From Exiguobacterium sp. Helios (GTDB taxonomy: Bacteria; Bacillota; Bacilli; Exiguobacteriales; Exiguobacteriaceae): a stretch of 64,000 bases of DNA. Shown piece after piece: positions 7,338 through 15,969 of the stretch (position 1 is its first letter; each line of letters begins with the position of its first letter). The stretch covers positions 2,443,501 through 2,507,500 of the forward strand of contig NZ_CP053557.1 of the NCBI RefSeq assembly GCF_014524545.1, in the 5' to 3' direction. A model generated the notes under the pieces. It worked only from the letters and a program-made list of their open reading frames with translations, was not told where the DNA came from and did not search any database. A program made the position numbers and the translations under genes.

Positions 7338-9071
7338 TCATCCCTTTTTTGGTAAACGTATCGTAAAGGTCGTCCCGACATTTTCCTCGGATTCAACCTC
7401 GATTGTCCCATGATGAAGATCAATGATATGTTTCACAATTGCCAGACCAAGACCGGTCCCGCCCGAATTTCGACTCCGCGCCTTATCCACGCGGTAAAAC
7501 CGTTCAAAAATCCGTTGCATCTCTTTTGGATGAATCCCGATTCCATCATCCTTGATTCGGAGCATGACGGCTTCTTCCCCGTCCTCTAGACTGACCCAGA
7601 CATTACCGCCGTTCGGCGTATAGTTCAAGGCATTCGCGACAAGATTGACGACGACTTGCTTTAAACGATTTAAATCCGCCCGGATAAATACTTCTTCTTC
7701 TGTCTCGAGATGAATCGTCATCTGCTTTTCCGTTGCTTTTCGTTGTAACAGTGTTTCAGTTTCACGGAGTAAACTCGTAACGTCGACAATCGTCGTCTCC
7801 AGCTGATAATTGTCCTGTTCGAGACGCGACAGTTCAAGTAAATCTTCGACCAGCGTCTGCATCCGCTCTGATTCATCGTGGATGATGTTCAGGAACTGCT
7901 CCCTGATTTCCGGTACGTCTTGTGCTCCATCGAGCAGTGTCTCCGCAAATCCTTTGATGGAAGTCAACGGTGTCTTCAGCTCATGACTGACGTTTGCAAC
8001 GAAGTCTTTACGCATCTGTTCGAGCTTTTTGATTTCTGTAATATCGTTAAAAACGACCGTCGTCCCTTGGACACGTCCATTTTTCCCGAAAATCGGTGCT
8101 GCACTGACCATAAAGGTCCGACTGTTTAAACCAAACCGGACACTTGATTGTTTCCGGTTTGGTTTTTCCGTCAAGTAGACATCTTCAATCACTTGACTCA
8201 TCTTTTCATTTGGTAAGACCCGGTAATACAATTGTCCATTTGATTGACCATAGATATTGAACATTTCCCGGTACGTTCGATTGACAAGCAAGACATAGCC
8301 TTTTTCATCAATCAACATCAAGCCGGCACCCATGTATTCAATCAGTGACTCAAGTCGCGCCCGTTGCATCGCTTCGCCGGAAGACGCATTCTCTAGGTTC
8401 CGGGCCAACAGATTAATGGATTTCCCGAGATCTCTCGATTCATCCGGTGCCGTCAATTCGTAGACACGTGATTTATAGTTCCCGTGTGACAACTCGTATA
8501 AGACTTCTGTCGCTTCCGCAATCGGTCGTAAAAAACGTTTTGTCGAACTGTAGACAGCGAAGAAAATAATACAAAGCGAAGTCAGAAGAGATAAGATGAT
8601 GACGGTCCAAATCCGCGAATAAATCATGTTCAAATCTTTTGTATAGCGGATGAAACTGATGTAGACTTCCCCACCGTCAGCCGTCAGGACGGGTTTCGTA
8701 TATTGAAGACTCGTTTCATAGACTTTCGATTCGAATGTGCCATCGTTTGGGATGGCAGAAAAATTAATGGCCCTAACGTTTAGCTTCGTGACATCGACCG
8801 GGGTTCCGGCAATGATTTCCCCGCGACCGTTAAATAAAATCATGTCGAAATTCGATTCAGCATACATCTTATCGACGTAGGCTGCCATATCCGGCACTGT
8901 CCGCTCCCGTAAAATGGACTCCACAAGTGAAGTTTCATCCACTAATTTTTCTTTTTCATTATTGATATAAAAATCTTTAAATGATTGTCCAAGCAAAAAG
9001 CCCAGTGCGATTAAGACCAGGCTGATGAAAGACAACATTTTCAGAATGAATCGTTTGCGGTATTTACTCAT
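7338..9071 (-). CDS. phoR: Sensor histidine kinase PhoR
   Basis: 577 residues. Order: membrane segment (about 9-29), extracytoplasmic sensor region (30-152), second membrane segment (153-175), HAMP-like linker, PAS domain (about 238-345), HisKA with the phospho-acceptor His near 363 in FVANVSHELKTPLTS, then a HATPase with N, G1 (DDGIGI) and G2 (GGTGLGLAIVKH) boxes. With PhoP it forms the phosphate-starvation two-component system. Its ATG overlaps the phoP stop as ATGA. The large outer sensor matches PhoR/WalK-class kinases; adjacency to phoP, polA and mdh supports PhoR. Confidence 0.93.
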   Translation of the reverse strand: MSKYRKRFILKMLSFISLVLIALGFLLGQSFKDFYINNEKEKLVDETSLVESILRERTVPDMAAYVDKMYAESNFDMILFNGRGEIIAGTPVDVTKLNVRAINFSAIPNDGTFESKVYETSLQYTKPVLTADGGEVYISFIRYTKDLNMIYSRIWTVIILSLLTSLCIIFFAVYSSTKRFLRPIAEATEVLYELSHGNYKSRVYELTAPDESRDLGKSINLLARNLENASSGEAMQRARLESLIEYMGAGLMLIDEKGYVLLVNRTYREMFNIYGQSNGQLYYRVLPNEKMSQVIEDVYLTEKPNRKQSSVRFGLNSRTFMVSAAPIFGKNGRVQGTTVVFNDITEIKKLEQMRKDFVANVSHELKTPLTSIKGFAETLLDGAQDVPEIREQFLNIIHDESERMQTLVEDLLELSRLEQDNYQLETTIVDVTSLLRETETLLQRKATEKQMTIHLETEEEVFIRADLNRLKQVVVNLVANALNYTPNGGNVWVSLEDGEEAVMLRIKDDGIGIHPKEMQRIFERFYRVDKARSRNSGGTGLGLAIVKHIIDLHHGTIEVESEENVGTTFTIRLPKKG

Positions 9072-9775
9072 TCCGCTTTCGGCTCCTCCATTTTGTAACC
9101 TAATCCGCGAATCGTTTTAATGTAGATCGGCTTTTTCGTATTCGGTTCAATTTTTTCTCGAACATGACTGATGTGCACATCAACGATTCGCGTATCCCCA
9201 ACGAAGTCATAATTCCAGATGGCGGATAACAATTGGTCCCGCGTCAAAACACGTCCTTTGTTTTTTGCGAGATATACTAACAGCTCAAATTCCTTTGGTG
9301 TCAATTCGAGTCGCTCTTCCGCCTTGAATGCTTCGTAGTTATCCGGTACGATTTTGACGTCTCCAATCAGGATCGTTCCATCCGTCACTTCTTCCGCGAC
9401 ATTCTGCTGGTTCATTCGGCGCAGGATGGCTTTAACACGGGCGACGACTTCACGCGGACTGAACGGCTTCGTCAAATAATCATCTGCTCCGAGTTCCAGT
9501 CCGAGCACTTTGTCAAACTCATCATCTTTTGCCGTCAGCATTAAAATCGGGGTATTGATTTTTTGTTGGCGTAGTCGCTTGCAGACTTCCAGTCCATCCA
9601 GTTCCGGTAACATGAGATCCAGGACAATTAACGCTGCATCTTGTTTCTCCGCTAACTTCAACCCTGTCATTCCATCATGGGCCGTTTCAACAACAAAACC
9701 GGCTTGCTCTAAATTAAATTTTAAAAGTGTGGCAATCGAGAGTTCATCATCAACAACGATTATTTTATCTTTCAA
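9068..9775 (-). CDS. phoP: Response regulator PhoP (OmpR family)
   Basis: About 235 residues. The receiver domain has the acidic pair VVDDE, the phospho-acceptor Asp in LIVLDLMLPELDG and the Lys in DYLTKPFSPRE; a winged-helix domain ends in IKTIRGLGYKME. TTG at 9775 is the likely start: AGGAGG lies 9 nt upstream and the product begins MKDKIIVVDDE like known PhoP proteins. A GTG at 9796 would place the ribosome binding site inside the gene. It activates or represses phosphate-scavenging genes when phosphorylated by PhoR. Confidence 0.93.
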   Translation of the reverse strand: MKDKIIVVDDELSIATLLKFNLEQAGFVVETAHDGMTGLKLAEKQDAALIVLDLMLPELDGLEVCKRLRQQKINTPILMLTAKDDEFDKVLGLELGADDYLTKPFSPREVVARVKAILRRMNQQNVAEEVTDGTILIGDVKIVPDNYEAFKAEERLELTPKEFELLVYLAKNKGRVLTRDQLLSAIWNYDFVGDTRIVDVHISHVREKIEPNTKKPIYIKTIRGLGYKMEEPKAE

Positions 9776-9996
9776 GACAGTTAGCCTCCTCAGCACATTT
9801 CATCTTTGAATGAGGAATTCCGTGGAATCCGCTTCTTCTGTCTTCATCTTAACGACTTTCGCTACTAAACCACAAATCTTTCTGGTCTTTCTTTACATAA
9901 TCTTTAAGGTCGGACACTTTCTTCCAGTAGTTTCCCGTGTTGAAATGACGGAATTGGGGAAACAGTTACATATCGTGATTATGTGGAGGAATGAAA

Positions 9997-10422
9997 ATGG
10001 AATGGAATCACCCGTTGTTTGCAGCAATTACGGCCTGGTTTATCGCACAAGCCGCCAAACTCGTCACCGGTTTAATCAAAACGAAAAAATTTGACCTTGA
10101 AATCATGTTTGCTTCAGGCGGCATGCCGAGTTCACATAGTTCGACTGTCGTCGCACTGGCTGTCGTGATTGGTTTTCAAGAAGGCTTTAGTTCTTCCCTG
10201 TTCGCACTTGCCGCCATTTTCGCTGTCATCATCATGTACGATGCGACCGGCGTTCGCCAAGCCGTCGGGTTACAGGCTAAGCTGTTAAATGATTATTTCA
10301 AAGGAATCCGGCACAAGACACCTCTGCTCAATGAACTGGTCGGACACACCGAGTTTCAGGTCTTCGTGGGTCTTCTGCTTGGTCTTGCCGTAGGTTTCCT
10401 TTGGCCCGTCTTGTTCTTTTAA
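9997..10422 (+). CDS. Divergent PAP2 family membrane protein (YuiD-like)
   Basis: About 141 residues, strongly hydrophobic, four or so membrane segments. It carries ASGGMPSSHSSTVVAL and an YDATGVRQAVGLQA segment, features of the DUF212/divergent PAP2 family related to acid phosphatases; an enzymatic role is not established. GGAGGA at 9985-9990 supports the ATG at 9997 over the abutting ATG at 9991. It is divergent from phoP and ends at a hairpin shared with the dehydrogenase gene. Confidence 0.88.
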   Translation: MEWNHPLFAAITAWFIAQAAKLVTGLIKTKKFDLEIMFASGGMPSSHSSTVVALAVVIGFQEGFSSSLFALAAIFAVIIMYDATGVRQAVGLQAKLLNDYFKGIRHKTPLLNELVGHTEFQVFVGLLLGLAVGFLWPVLFF

Positions 10423-10464
10423 TCATGACGCCCACACGGTACATCAGATATAATTTTCCACACA

Positions 10465-10496
10465 AAAGACCGCTTCGGATGTCAGAAGCGGTCTTT
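10465..10496. terminator. Bidirectional terminator
   Basis: Perfect 12-bp AAAGACCGCTTC/GAAGCGGTCTTT stem between convergent genes, with T-rich ends on both strands. Confidence 0.8.
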
Positions 10497-10508
10497 ATGC
10501 TGGTTGCG

Positions 10509-11648
10509 TTATGGTTTTAAGATGACTTTAATGCACCCGTCCTCATGATCGTTAAACGTTTGGTAGGCATGGGCTGCCTGTTCCAAATCAATTTTGTGCG
10601 TAATGATATCGGTTGGATCAAACTCCTGATTGATGATTTTTTGGAACAATTCGGGCATCAGATGAACGACCGGAGCCTGTCCCATCTTTAGCGTGATGTT
10701 CCGCGTAAAGAAATCTCCGAGCGGGAATTGATTGTATTTTTTGGCATAGACACCTGTCAATTGGACCGTTCCAAATTTCCGAACAGCATCTTTCGCGATA
10801 TTGATGGCACTCAACGTTCCACCTTGCAAACCGATTTTTTGTTCCACTTTTTCAACAGCCGACATCTTACCGTCCAGTCCGACACAATCAATGACGACAT
10901 CTGCGCCGCCCTGAGTCAGTTCCTTCAGATATTGACCGGTCTCTTTGTGATCCTGCAAATTGACCGTTTCGACGCGGTTCGTCATCTTGGCATGATTTAA
11001 CCGGTATACTTGCTGATCAACGGCAATGACCCGTTTTGCTCCTTGCATCCAGGCAAATTTCTGTGTCATCAATCCGACCGGCCCCGATCCGAGAATGACG
11101 ACCGTATCCCCTTTTTTAACGCCGGCATTCAAAACACTCCAGTAAGCTGTCGGAATGACATCGGACAGGAACAGTAAGGCTTCATCTTCAAGTTCACAAG
11201 ACTCCGGAACAACGAGTGGCATGAAGTTTCCAAACGGGACTTTTAAGTACTCTGCCTGACCGCCCGGATGTCCTCCGAATTCTTCCGTAAATCCGAAGTA
11301 TCCGCCTGTATCGACGTGCGGATTCCCGTTCGAATTGTCGCATTGACTCTCCATATCATGTTCACAAAAGAAACAATGTCCACACGCGACGTTGAACGGC
11401 AGGACAACTCGGTCTCCGCGCTTGACCTTCGTTACATCCGGACCAACTTCTTCAACGATTCCCATCGGCTCATGTCCAATGACATAATCTTTTTTTGCCG
11501 GCATATTTCCTTGATAGATGTGCAAATCTGACCCACAGATGGCAGTTGACGTAATTTTGACGATGATATCATCGTTTTTCTCAATCGACGGATCCTGAAC
11601 ATCTTTCACTTCGACATTTTTTGTACCTTGATACGTAACGGCGCGCAT
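10509..11648 (-). CDS. Zinc-dependent alcohol dehydrogenase, formaldehyde-dehydrogenase-like
   Basis: 379 residues of the MDR superfamily. The catalytic zinc site has Cys in AICGSDLH and the GHEPMG segment; the structural zinc region has CGHCFFCE...C. The NAD-binding motif is VILGSGPVGLM. The closest family by eye is the long-insert formaldehyde/threonine dehydrogenase-like group (compare B. subtilis AdhB). The substrate cannot be told from sequence. It is a single-gene transcript between phoP/yuiD and mdh. The start ATG at 11648 follows AAAGGGGGA. Confidence 0.88.
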   Translation of the reverse strand: MRAVTYQGTKNVEVKDVQDPSIEKNDDIIVKITSTAICGSDLHIYQGNMPAKKDYVIGHEPMGIVEEVGPDVTKVKRGDRVVLPFNVACGHCFFCEHDMESQCDNSNGNPHVDTGGYFGFTEEFGGHPGGQAEYLKVPFGNFMPLVVPESCELEDEALLFLSDVIPTAYWSVLNAGVKKGDTVVILGSGPVGLMTQKFAWMQGAKRVIAVDQQVYRLNHAKMTNRVETVNLQDHKETGQYLKELTQGGADVVIDCVGLDGKMSAVEKVEQKIGLQGGTLSAINIAKDAVRKFGTVQLTGVYAKKYNQFPLGDFFTRNITLKMGQAPVVHLMPELFQKIINQEFDPTDIITHKIDLEQAAHAYQTFNDHEDGCIKVILKP

Positions 11649-11670
11649 GAAATTTCCCCCTTTAAAGTTT

Positions 11671-11715
11671 TAAAAAACAGGTATACTGTAAAGGTTTACC
11701 CTAAAAAACAGGCAT
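11671..11715. repeat. Pair of direct repeats upstream of the alcohol dehydrogenase
   Basis: TAAAAAACAGGTAT (11671-11684) recurs as TAAAAAACAGGCAT (11702-11715), 31 bp apart, about three helical turns, in the promoter region. It may be a regulator binding site; nothing else identifies it. Confidence 0.45.
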
Positions 11716-11761
11716 TCATGTTACATGTTTCTTACAAAAAGAGGATTTTTTAATCCAATAC

Positions 11762-11793
11762 AAAAAGACACCCAATCTTTTGATTGGATGCCT
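11762..11793 (-). terminator. Intrinsic terminator after mdh
   Basis: Minus-strand stem CATCCAATC/GATTGGGTG with AAAA loop followed by TCTTTTTG. Confidence 0.85.
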
Positions 11794-11811
11794 TGTTTAC
11801 TAAAATTGAAG

Positions 11812-12744
11812 TCAGAGCATTTCCAACACAGAACGGACCGTTGAAACGGATTGATCCAGCCCTTGCTTTTCTTCTGACGTCAAGTCCAACTCCAGTACCC
11901 GTTCCACGCCGTTCCCACCAAGAATGATCGGAACACCGAGATACAAGTCCTCATACCCGTATTCTCCTTCGAGATAGGCAATCGCCGGCAAAATTCGACG
12001 CTGATCTTTTAGAATTGCTTCCACCATCTCGACGATGGCAGCTGCCGGTGCGTAATAGGCCGAACCGTTCCCGAGTAACTGAACGATTTCACCGCCGCCT
12101 TTGCGTGTCCGTTCGACGATGGCAGCTAATCGTTCCGGTGTCAGCAGTTTCTCCAGCGGAATTCCGCCCGCGTAGGAATAACGTAACAACGGTACCATAT
12201 CGTCGCCATGCCCACCGAGCACGAATCCGGAGATATCCTTAACGGAGACATTGAGTTCCATTGCGACGAACGTCCGGAAACGCGCCGTATCGAGCACACC
12301 GGACTGACCGATGACGCGTTCTTTCGGAAAACCGGATGCTTGAAAGACGGTATACGTCATCGCATCGACAGGGTTCGTCAACACGATGATGATCGATTCC
12401 GGTGCATGGGTCACGATTTCTTTCGTGACGGCTTTCATGACGTTTGCATTCGTGCTGACAAGATCTTCACGACTCATCCCCGGTTTTCTGGCAATCCCCG
12501 CCGTAATGACGACGATGTCAGAACCTTGAATGTCTTGATAATCAGATGTCCCGTTGATCCAGGCATCAAAACCTTGAATCGGTCCTGTTTCCTGCATATC
12601 AAGTGCTTTTCCTTTGGTCGCGTTTTCCTGTTGCGGCATATCAACGAGCACGATATCCCCTAACTCTTTTTGAGCGAGGTACAGTGCTGTTGTTGCCCCT
12701 GTGAATCCGCTCCCGATGACCGAAATCTTTTTTCGTCGATTCAT
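11812..12744 (-). CDS. mdh: Malate dehydrogenase
   Basis: 310 residues of the LDH-like MDH type found in Bacillus. NAD motif [12 protein letters not shown]; substrate-binding Arg residues in [19 protein letters not shown]; catalytic His in [12 protein letters not shown]. It oxidises malate to oxaloacetate with NAD. It is 22 bp downstream of icd without a terminator, so it is the last gene of a citZ-icd-mdh block. Confidence 0.96.
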   Translation of the reverse strand: MNRRKKISVIGSGFTGATTALYLAQKELGDIVLVDMPQQENATKGKALDMQETGPIQGFDAWINGTSDYQDIQGSDIVVITAGIARKPGMSREDLVSTNANVMKAVTKEIVTHAPESIIIVLTNPVDAMTYTVFQASGFPKERVIGQSGVLDTARFRTFVAMELNVSVKDISGFVLGGHGDDMVPLLRYSYAGGIPLEKLLTPERLAAIVERTRKGGGEIVQLLGNGSAYYAPAAAIVEMVEAILKDQRRILPAIAYLEGEYGYEDLYLGVPIILGGNGVERVLELDLTSEEKQGLDQSVSTVRSVLEML

Positions 12745-12766
12745 TGCCCCGTCCCCCTATTCAAGA

Positions 12767-14041
12767 TTACATATTCTTGATGAGTTCATCTGCGAATTCA
12801 GAACATTTCACTTCTGTCGCACCATCCATGAGACGTGCGAAGTCATATGTGACGACTTTATTTTCAATTGATTTTTCCATTGATTGAATGATCAAGTCTG
12901 CAACTTCATTCCATCCAAGGTGACGGAACATCATTTCTCCTGAAAGAATGACAGAAGATGGATTTACCTTATCAAGTCCCGCATATTTCGGTGCTGTACC
13001 GTGAGTCGCCTCGAAGATCGCGTGACCTGTCATGTAGTTGATGTTAGCACCAGGTGCAATCCCGATTCCGCCGACTTGTGCTGCAAGCGCATCAGAAATG
13101 TAATCACCATTCAAGTTCATCGTTGCAACGACATCGAATTCTTTTGGACGCGTCAAGATTTGTTGTAAGAAGATATCAGCAATCGAATCTTTGACGATCA
13201 ACTTGCCCGCTGCTTCTGCTTCAGATTGTGCTTTGTTCGCTGCATCAGCGCCTTCTTCATCCTTGATGCGGTCATACTGGTTCCATGTGAAGACGTGTTC
13301 TGCATATTCACGTTCTGCGAGTTCATAACCCCAGTTTTTGAATGCACCTTCTGTGAACTTCATGATGTTCCCTTTGTGAACGAGCGTCAATGAAGCACGT
13401 TTGTTTTCGAGTGCATATTCAATCGCTGCACGGACAAGACGTTCTGTTCCTTCTTTTGAGATCGGTTTGATCCCGAGACCAGACGTTTCAGGGAAACGGA
13501 TTTTGTTGACACCCATCTCTGTTTGCAGGAAGTTAAGTAATTTTTGTGCTTCTTCGCTGCCTGACGCATATTCGATCCCAGCGTAGATATCTTCTGTGTT
13601 TTCGCGGAAGATGACCATGTCTGTATCTTCTGGGCGTTTAACCGGTGAAGGAACACCTGTGAAGTAACGGACCGGGCGAAGACATGTATATAAATCAAGT
13701 TCTTGACGAAGCGCAACGTTTAACGAACGGATTCCGCCGCCGACTGGTGTCGTGAGTGGTCCTTTGATCGCGATGATGTGTTCGCGGATCAGGTCAAGTG
13801 TTTCTTCTGGAAGCCAGTTGCCTGTTTTGTTGAATGCTTTTTCTCCAGCGTACACTTCTTTCCATTCAATCTTTTTTTCACCGTTGTATGCTTTTTCGAC
13901 AGCAGCATCAAAGACACGAACTGCAGCATTCCAGATATCAGGTCCAGTGCCATCACCGATGATGAACGGAATGATTGGAGCGTTTGGTACGTTAAGTGTG
14001 CCGTTTGTTACCGTGATGTTTTCGCCTTGAATTGTAGCCAT
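12767..14041 (-). CDS. icd: Isocitrate dehydrogenase (NADP)
   Basis: 424 residues. It carries [12 protein letters not shown], the substrate Ser/Asn loop [23 protein letters not shown], the metal/substrate [30 protein letters not shown] and the coenzyme loop [13 protein letters not shown]. It converts isocitrate to 2-oxoglutarate with NADP. The ATG at 14041 follows AAGGGGGA. A terminator between citZ and icd suggests partial readthrough from citZ, or its own promoter. Confidence 0.97.
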   Translation of the reverse strand: MATIQGENITVTNGTLNVPNAPIIPFIIGDGTGPDIWNAAVRVFDAAVEKAYNGEKKIEWKEVYAGEKAFNKTGNWLPEETLDLIREHIIAIKGPLTTPVGGGIRSLNVALRQELDLYTCLRPVRYFTGVPSPVKRPEDTDMVIFRENTEDIYAGIEYASGSEEAQKLLNFLQTEMGVNKIRFPETSGLGIKPISKEGTERLVRAAIEYALENKRASLTLVHKGNIMKFTEGAFKNWGYELAEREYAEHVFTWNQYDRIKDEEGADAANKAQSEAEAAGKLIVKDSIADIFLQQILTRPKEFDVVATMNLNGDYISDALAAQVGGIGIAPGANINYMTGHAIFEATHGTAPKYAGLDKVNPSSVILSGEMMFRHLGWNEVADLIIQSMEKSIENKVVTYDFARLMDGATEVKCSEFADELIKNM

Positions 14042-14075
14042 TTGTAAAATCCCCCTTGAATATGATTGATGTCAT

Positions 14076-14110
14076 CAAAAAGCAGGAGAGGATTTCTCCT
14101 CTCCGTCTTT
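14076..14110 (-). terminator. Intrinsic terminator between citZ and icd
   Basis: Perfect GGAGAGGA/TCCTCTCC stem, short loop, followed on the minus strand by TGCTTTTTG. It probably makes citZ mRNA more abundant than icd-mdh mRNA. Confidence 0.8.
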
Positions 14111-14111
14111 T

Positions 14112-15224
14112 TTAACGTTCGTTCATGGACACGTATGTCCGGTGTGTTTCACCAATATAATCGGCGCGTGGACGAATGAGGCGGTTGTCACTATACTGCT
14201 CTAAAATGTGCGCTAACCAACCTGACATACGACTGACGGCAAAGATTGGCGTAAACAATTCCGTATCAAGTCCAAGTGCATGGTATGTGGAAGCGGAATA
14301 GAAATCGACGTTGGGTTTCAATCCTTTTTCCGATTGGACGATTTGGTCAATCTTGACTGACATCTCGTACCATTTCGGTTCTCCGATTTGAGCTGTCAAT
14401 TGACGGCTCATCTCCTGGAGGTGCTTCGCACGCGGGTCGCCGTCTTTGTAGACACGGTGACCGAAGCCCATGATTTTTTCCTTGTTCTTAAGTTTATTAT
14501 GAACATACTCGTCAACCTTTTCAACTGAATCAATTTCAAGCAACATGTTCATGACCGCTTCGTTCGCTCCACCGTGAAGCGGACCTTTCAAAGCACCCAT
14601 GGCAGCTGTGACGCCTGAATAGACATCTGACAGGGTTGCAACACAGACACGTGCTGTAAATGTTGAAGCGTTCAGTTCGTGATCGGCATGCAAGACGAGT
14701 GCTTGGTTAAAGGCTTTTTCTGCTACTTCTGTCGGTTCTTCGCCTGTCAGCATGTAGAGGAAGTTTGCCGCATAAGAAAGACCTGCTTTCGGTGCAACCG
14801 GCTCTTGACCTTTTTTGATTCGTGCATACGCTGTTACGAGTGTCGCAATCTGCGCCTGGAGTTTGATGGCTTTAGCGTAATTCGCCTCTGTCGACATATC
14901 TTCAGCCGATTCATCATATAATGCGAGTTGTGATAAAGCCGTGCGAATGGCTGACATCGCGTTGGCGGTTTTCGGCGCCACTTTTAATGTCTCGAGAACT
15001 GCTGGTGCGACCGTTGCTTCAGCAATCAAAGCTTCTGACAGTTGCTTCAGTTCGTCTTCTTTTGGTAAGCGGTCATTCCAAAGTAAAAAGACCACTTCTT
15101 CAAATGAGGCGTGCTCCGCCAAATCATCAATTGTATACCCACCATACGTCAACTGACCATCAATGATCGAACTGATCTTCGATGCTGTCGCGACGATTCC
15201 TTCTAAACCTTTTGTTTGTGTCAT
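14112..15224 (-). CDS. citZ: Citrate synthase
   Basis: 370 residues, the short Gram-positive type. Catalytic His residues lie in LVLHADHELNAS and MGFGHRVYKDGDPRA, the Asp in the later VDFYSAS region, and GPLHGGANEAV is intact. It condenses acetyl-CoA and oxaloacetate to citrate. The ATG at 15224 follows AAGGGGGA. The leader carries a terminator-like hairpin and a near-consensus cre site, pointing to carbon-source control. Confidence 0.97.
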   Translation of the reverse strand: MTQTKGLEGIVATASKISSIIDGQLTYGGYTIDDLAEHASFEEVVFLLWNDRLPKEDELKQLSEALIAEATVAPAVLETLKVAPKTANAMSAIRTALSQLALYDESAEDMSTEANYAKAIKLQAQIATLVTAYARIKKGQEPVAPKAGLSYAANFLYMLTGEEPTEVAEKAFNQALVLHADHELNASTFTARVCVATLSDVYSGVTAAMGALKGPLHGGANEAVMNMLLEIDSVEKVDEYVHNKLKNKEKIMGFGHRVYKDGDPRAKHLQEMSRQLTAQIGEPKWYEMSVKIDQIVQSEKGLKPNVDFYSASTYHALGLDTELFTPIFAVSRMSGWLAHILEQYSDNRLIRPRADYIGETHRTYVSMNER

Positions 15225-15255
15225 ACAAAAATCCCCCTTTTTTTCCCCCAGAAAT

Positions 15256-15269
15256 TTAAAACGCTTTCA
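15256..15269 (-). promoter_or_regulatory. Near-consensus cre site in the citZ leader
   Basis: Minus-strand TGAAAGCGTTTTAA; read on the plus strand, TTAAAACGCTTTCA differs from TGWAANCGNTNWCA at one position. It lies about 85-95 nt downstream of the inferred transcription start, where bound CcpA would act as a roadblock. Confidence 0.6.
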
Positions 15270-15280
15270 TTTCCGTATTG

Positions 15281-15346
15281 AAAAAAAGACGTCTACGCAA
15301 GAGTCGTTCCCCACTCTGAACCGTTTGCTCTTGAATAGACCATCTT
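15281..15346 (-). terminator. Terminator-like hairpin inside the citZ leader
   Basis: Long imperfect minus-strand stem: AAGA/TCTT, GTCTA/TAGAC and CAAGAG/CTCTTG, with an inner GTTC/GAAC, closed by TTTTTTT (15281-15287). It lies downstream of the best citZ promoter and upstream of the cre site and start codon. It could be an attenuator, or alternatively the terminator of ytwI if the promoter call is wrong. Confidence 0.6.
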
Positions 15347-15358
15347 GTTTCTGTTCTT

Positions 15359-15387
15359 AGTATAAACAAATTTAACCAAAAAGTGAA
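15359..15387 (-). promoter_or_regulatory. Candidate citZ promoter
   Basis: TTCACT (-35, 15382-15387), 17-bp spacer, TATACT (-10, 15359-15364) on the minus strand. Confidence 0.55.
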
Positions 15388-15441
15388 CGAACTTGCATAC
15401 TATTATCAAAAAATTAATTCAGTTCACTATTGTTACATAAT

Positions 15442-15912
15442 TTAACCACTGATTGTTTTAACGATGATATCCCACATCCCGATGACAAGAGCTGCAATTC
15501 CTGCTCCGATCAAAGGACCAACCGGTACACCGCGGAACAGTCCGACTGCAAGAATCGTTCCGGCAAGCAGTGCTGTCGTGACGAGTGGATCTTCCTTCAT
15601 CAGACCAACGCCGTGGGCTGCAATGATTGCTACAAAAATCCCTGCTAAAAATGAAATGATCCCGATATGTCCCCGGATACTGTTCAGTAATTCTCTAAAT
15701 CCGATGTCTCCCGTTGCAATCGGTACTAAAATCGCCGCCGTGATCAACGTGACCCCCCATGTGATGCCTTTCACCTGTAACGACGGGAACAGGCGACCGT
15801 CGAGCCCGATTGCTTTGATGATGAGTAAAAATGCGGCCGCAATGATCAACGATTTATTTTGAGCGATGACACCAATCAACACGAGACCAATCAAAAAAAG
15901 ATAGGCTTCCAT
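15442..15912 (-). CDS. ytwI: DUF441 family membrane protein (YtwI-like)
   Basis: About 156 residues with four to five hydrophobic segments separated by short loops (ILVPIATGDIGF, GHIGIISFLAGIFVAIIAAHG). It belongs to the DUF441/UPF0756 family of unknown function. The ATG at 15912 (MEAYLFLIG) follows GGGGGTTTGAAC; the upstream in-frame ATG lies in the pyk terminator. It sits between pyk and citZ, as in B. subtilis, but the ytvI gene found there next to it is absent. Confidence 0.85.
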   Translation of the reverse strand: MEAYLFLIGLVLIGVIAQNKSLIIAAAFLLIIKAIGLDGRLFPSLQVKGITWGVTLITAAILVPIATGDIGFRELLNSIRGHIGIISFLAGIFVAIIAAHGVGLMKEDPLVTTALLAGTILAVGLFRGVPVGPLIGAGIAALVIGMWDIIVKTISG

Positions 15913-15929
15913 GTTCAAACCCCCGATTT

Positions 15930-15963
15930 GAAAAAACGGACATGGCTTTCGCCACATCCGTTT
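15930..15963 (-). terminator. Intrinsic terminator after pyk
   Basis: Minus-strand AACGGATGTGGC/GCCATGTCCGTT stem with GAAA tetraloop followed by TTTTC. Confidence 0.85.
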
Positions 15964-15969
15964 CATTGA

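Noticed and set aside
9810-10094. 94-codon plus-strand ORF upstream of and overlapping the PAP2-like gene
   Set aside because: Out of frame with the conserved membrane protein, no ribosome binding site, and no recognisable domain.
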